DNA of 8,202 nt from an uncultured Prevotellaceae bacterium (GTDB lineage Bacteria; Bacteroidota; Bacteroidia; Bacteroidales; Bacteroidaceae): positions 1 through 8,202 of the forward strand of contig CALYTD010000041.1 of the NCBI GenBank assembly GCA_945486445.1, read 5' to 3'. This document shows, piece after piece, positions 6,632 through 8,202 of this stretch. The position numbers and the translations under genes were made by a program. Position 1 is the stretch's first letter; the number at the start of each line of letters is the position of its first letter. The notes under the pieces are model-generated. The model saw only the letters and a list, made by a program, of their open reading frames with translations. It searched no databases and was not told the DNA's origin.

Positions 6632-8202
6632 CTAACTCTTCCTCGGTTTCCGCGTGAACTTATACGCAAGGCTGAACATTACGTATCTCGGTATGTAGTT
6701 ATACCACGTCTCCGTGCGGCCTTGTGAGTTGACATTGTAGCGTCGGGAGTTGATGTTCTGCAACAGATCATACGCCAGTACCTTCGCTGTCAGTGCGCCT
6801 TTGAGGAATGAGCGGGACAGTTGCGCGTTCCAGACGAGTTCGTCCGTGTTCATCATGCTGCTCTCATAACCCCGGCGTGAGTACATGGTCATGTCGGTGG
6901 CAAGGGTCAGTTTCACCACGGGGATGGTGTATGTGGCGTTGAATCCGTACTGTATGTCGTTGGCATCAATGTCTTTTACTATATCGAGTTTGCCCCTTGT
7001 GTGGCGTGATGTTATCTTACCGTTGATGCCGGCAGCGAAGTCTCCCAGCTTATAAGTGAACTTGGCGGAGGCTATGAGGTTCACGTTATCAACCTTGGAG
7101 AGTGGCGATTCCATGATGGAAGAGCCGTTCCCGCTTCCGGAAGCGACTGTAACCGTGGCGAAATCCACGCTTCTCTGGTACTCCGCCTTGCCGTAAATGT
7201 CCATGCGGAAACGCTTTTTCGCATCGAGAGGACGCTGCCATCCGCTGTTGACAAAGGCTCTCCAGTTGCCGTCAACGTTGTCGGTCATGCTGGTATATGC
7301 ACCCGTTACCGCGTCGTAGGTGGTGCGGTTGCCCACCGCGTTCTGCTCTATCAGGGTCTCAAAGCCCACATACACACTGCTGCCGAGGGAGTCATTCTTG
7401 AACGTTATGCGCCCTTTGGCGGTGTGGGTAACCCTGTTTTTCAGGTTAGGGTTGCTTATTGTGACTGCCAGCGGGTTGGAAGTGTCGCGCAATGGCATGA
7501 GGCTTGCGAAGGAAGTGGGTGTCACTCTCGTGCTGTAGTCGAACTGAATGGGTCTCGTTGTCTTGCCCCTTGTGCGGAGATAGATGCGTGGCATAAACTC
7601 TCTCCATGTCCTGCGGGCTATGGTATCGAGCATATTGCCATGGTAGTTCATGCGCTCTGACAAGAAATAGTAACCCATTGACATTGAGAAATACATCTTG
7701 TCCGCGGCTCTCTGCAATTCCATCTGCAGGCTATGGCTGCGTTTCATTTCGTTGTATGAGCGGCTGTTCTCCGTGTCGTAGGCTCTCATCATGTCCTCTT
7801 GCAGTGACGGCAGCCATCCGAGAGCATTGTAGTCAGACTCCGAAAGACGCTCAAGGTTGAAGCGTTCGTTATGGTCGCTGCTGTAATTCTGCCTGTATTG
7901 GTAGATCGGACTTATCATCCAGTCGTTGGGAAGTTGCAGCATATAACGCAGACTTGCATCGTAGTAGTAACTCATGGAGCGCGTATCGCCGAACCTGTTG
8001 CGCACCTCCGTCGCGCCGGTAGCGGCGTAATACGTCCTGGTGTTGTTGAAACTCTCGCTCGGTTTGGTGTTGTTATAATTGAGGTCCATGTCAAGCATCA
8101 GCATATCCCCGCTCTCAAACTTCCATGTCTTGTACATGTTTTGGAACAGGTATATATGCCTTCTTCGTGCCATAAAGATGTTCTCGTTGCGGTTTGTCAG
8201 CG
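6632..8202 (-). CDS. Outer-membrane beta-barrel protein, 3' fragment
   Basis: This is the C-terminal 522 residues of a large outer-membrane protein; the reading frame stays open to the window edge (LTNRNENIF before the first internal Met), so the true start is outside. The sequence is a long series of alternating amphipathic strands rich in Tyr, Arg, Asn and Thr, with no cytoplasmic motifs. SNPNLKNRVTH (about residue 250) matches the NPNLKPE-like signature of the TonB-receptor-like OMP_b-brl_3 barrel family. The protein ends NYIPRYVMFSLAYKF plus a short basic tail, typical of a last barrel strand that directs BAM-dependent insertion. Full members carry a carboxypeptidase-regulatory-like domain and a plug, which would lie outside the window. 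SusC-type receptors are less likely, because the terminal strand and spacing differ. It is probably the first visible gene of the sigma operon; its ligand is unknown. Confidence 0.85.
   Translation of the reverse strand, partial: LTNRNENIFMARRRHIYLFQNMYKTWKFESGDMLMLDMDLNYNNTKPSESFNNTRTYYAATGATEVRNRFGDTRSMSYYYDASLRYMLQLPNDWMISPIYQYRQNYSSDHNERFNLERLSESDYNALGWLPSLQEDMMRAYDTENSRSYNEMKRSHSLQMELQRAADKMYFSMSMGYYFLSERMNYHGNMLDTIARRTWREFMPRIYLRTRGKTTRPIQFDYSTRVTPTSFASLMPLRDTSNPLAVTISNPNLKNRVTHTAKGRITFKNDSLGSSVYVGFETLIEQNAVGNRTTYDAVTGAYTSMTDNVDGNWRAFVNSGWQRPLDAKKRFRMDIYGKAEYQRSVDFATVTVASGSGNGSSIMESPLSKVDNVNLIASAKFTYKLGDFAAGINGKITSRHTRGKLDIVKDIDANDIQYGFNATYTIPVVKLTLATDMTMYSRRGYESSMMNTDELVWNAQLSRSFLKGALTAKVLAYDLLQNINSRRYNVNSQGRTETWYNYIPRYVMFSLAYKFTRKPRKS

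Overview
The window looks like chromosomal DNA from a member of the Bacteroidales, most likely a Prevotella-like organism. The evidence is an S41 protease with the Bacteroidetes-type helical tail, an outer-membrane beta-barrel receptor of the OMP_b-brl_3 kind, an ECF sigma/anti-sigma pair beside a TlpA-like periplasmic protein, mostly SD-less starts, and a TTG-N20-TAnnTTTG promoter in front of a tRNA gene. The genus is inferred from style, not from a database match.

Left part, + strand (1-3032): the 3' end of a carboxy-terminal processing protease (S41), then 32 bases later a complete ribonuclease R gene. A long hairpin with A- and T-tracts (3055-3106) closes this unit.

Middle (3110-3407): a tRNA-Arg(CCU) gene on the - strand with its own promoter. 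Next comes a T-rich spacer, then four 22-base tandem repeat units that run up to the stop codon of the next gene. The hairpin at 3055-3106 faces both ways and probably also ends the tRNA transcript.

Right part, - strand (8202 down to 3408): four closely spaced genes in one direction. They are an outer-membrane beta-barrel protein (5' end outside the window), an ECF sigma factor, a single-pass anti-sigma-like protein whose start overlaps the sigma stop (ATGA), and a 672-residue secreted protein with a C-terminal thioredoxin fold. They look like one envelope-signalling operon: barrel in the outer membrane, sensor or partner in the periplasm, anti-sigma in the inner membrane, sigma in the cytoplasm.

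Three points deserve attention. The thioredoxin domain has lost both active-site cysteines (WCGPC is WEGSS) and contains no cysteine at all. The anti-sigma gene has an 11-base perfect match to the anti-Shine-Dalgarno complement, unusual in a phylum where such sites are rare. The 22-base repeat array sits at the operon's 3' end, where no ordinary terminator is visible. No mobile element, CRISPR array or prophage was seen.
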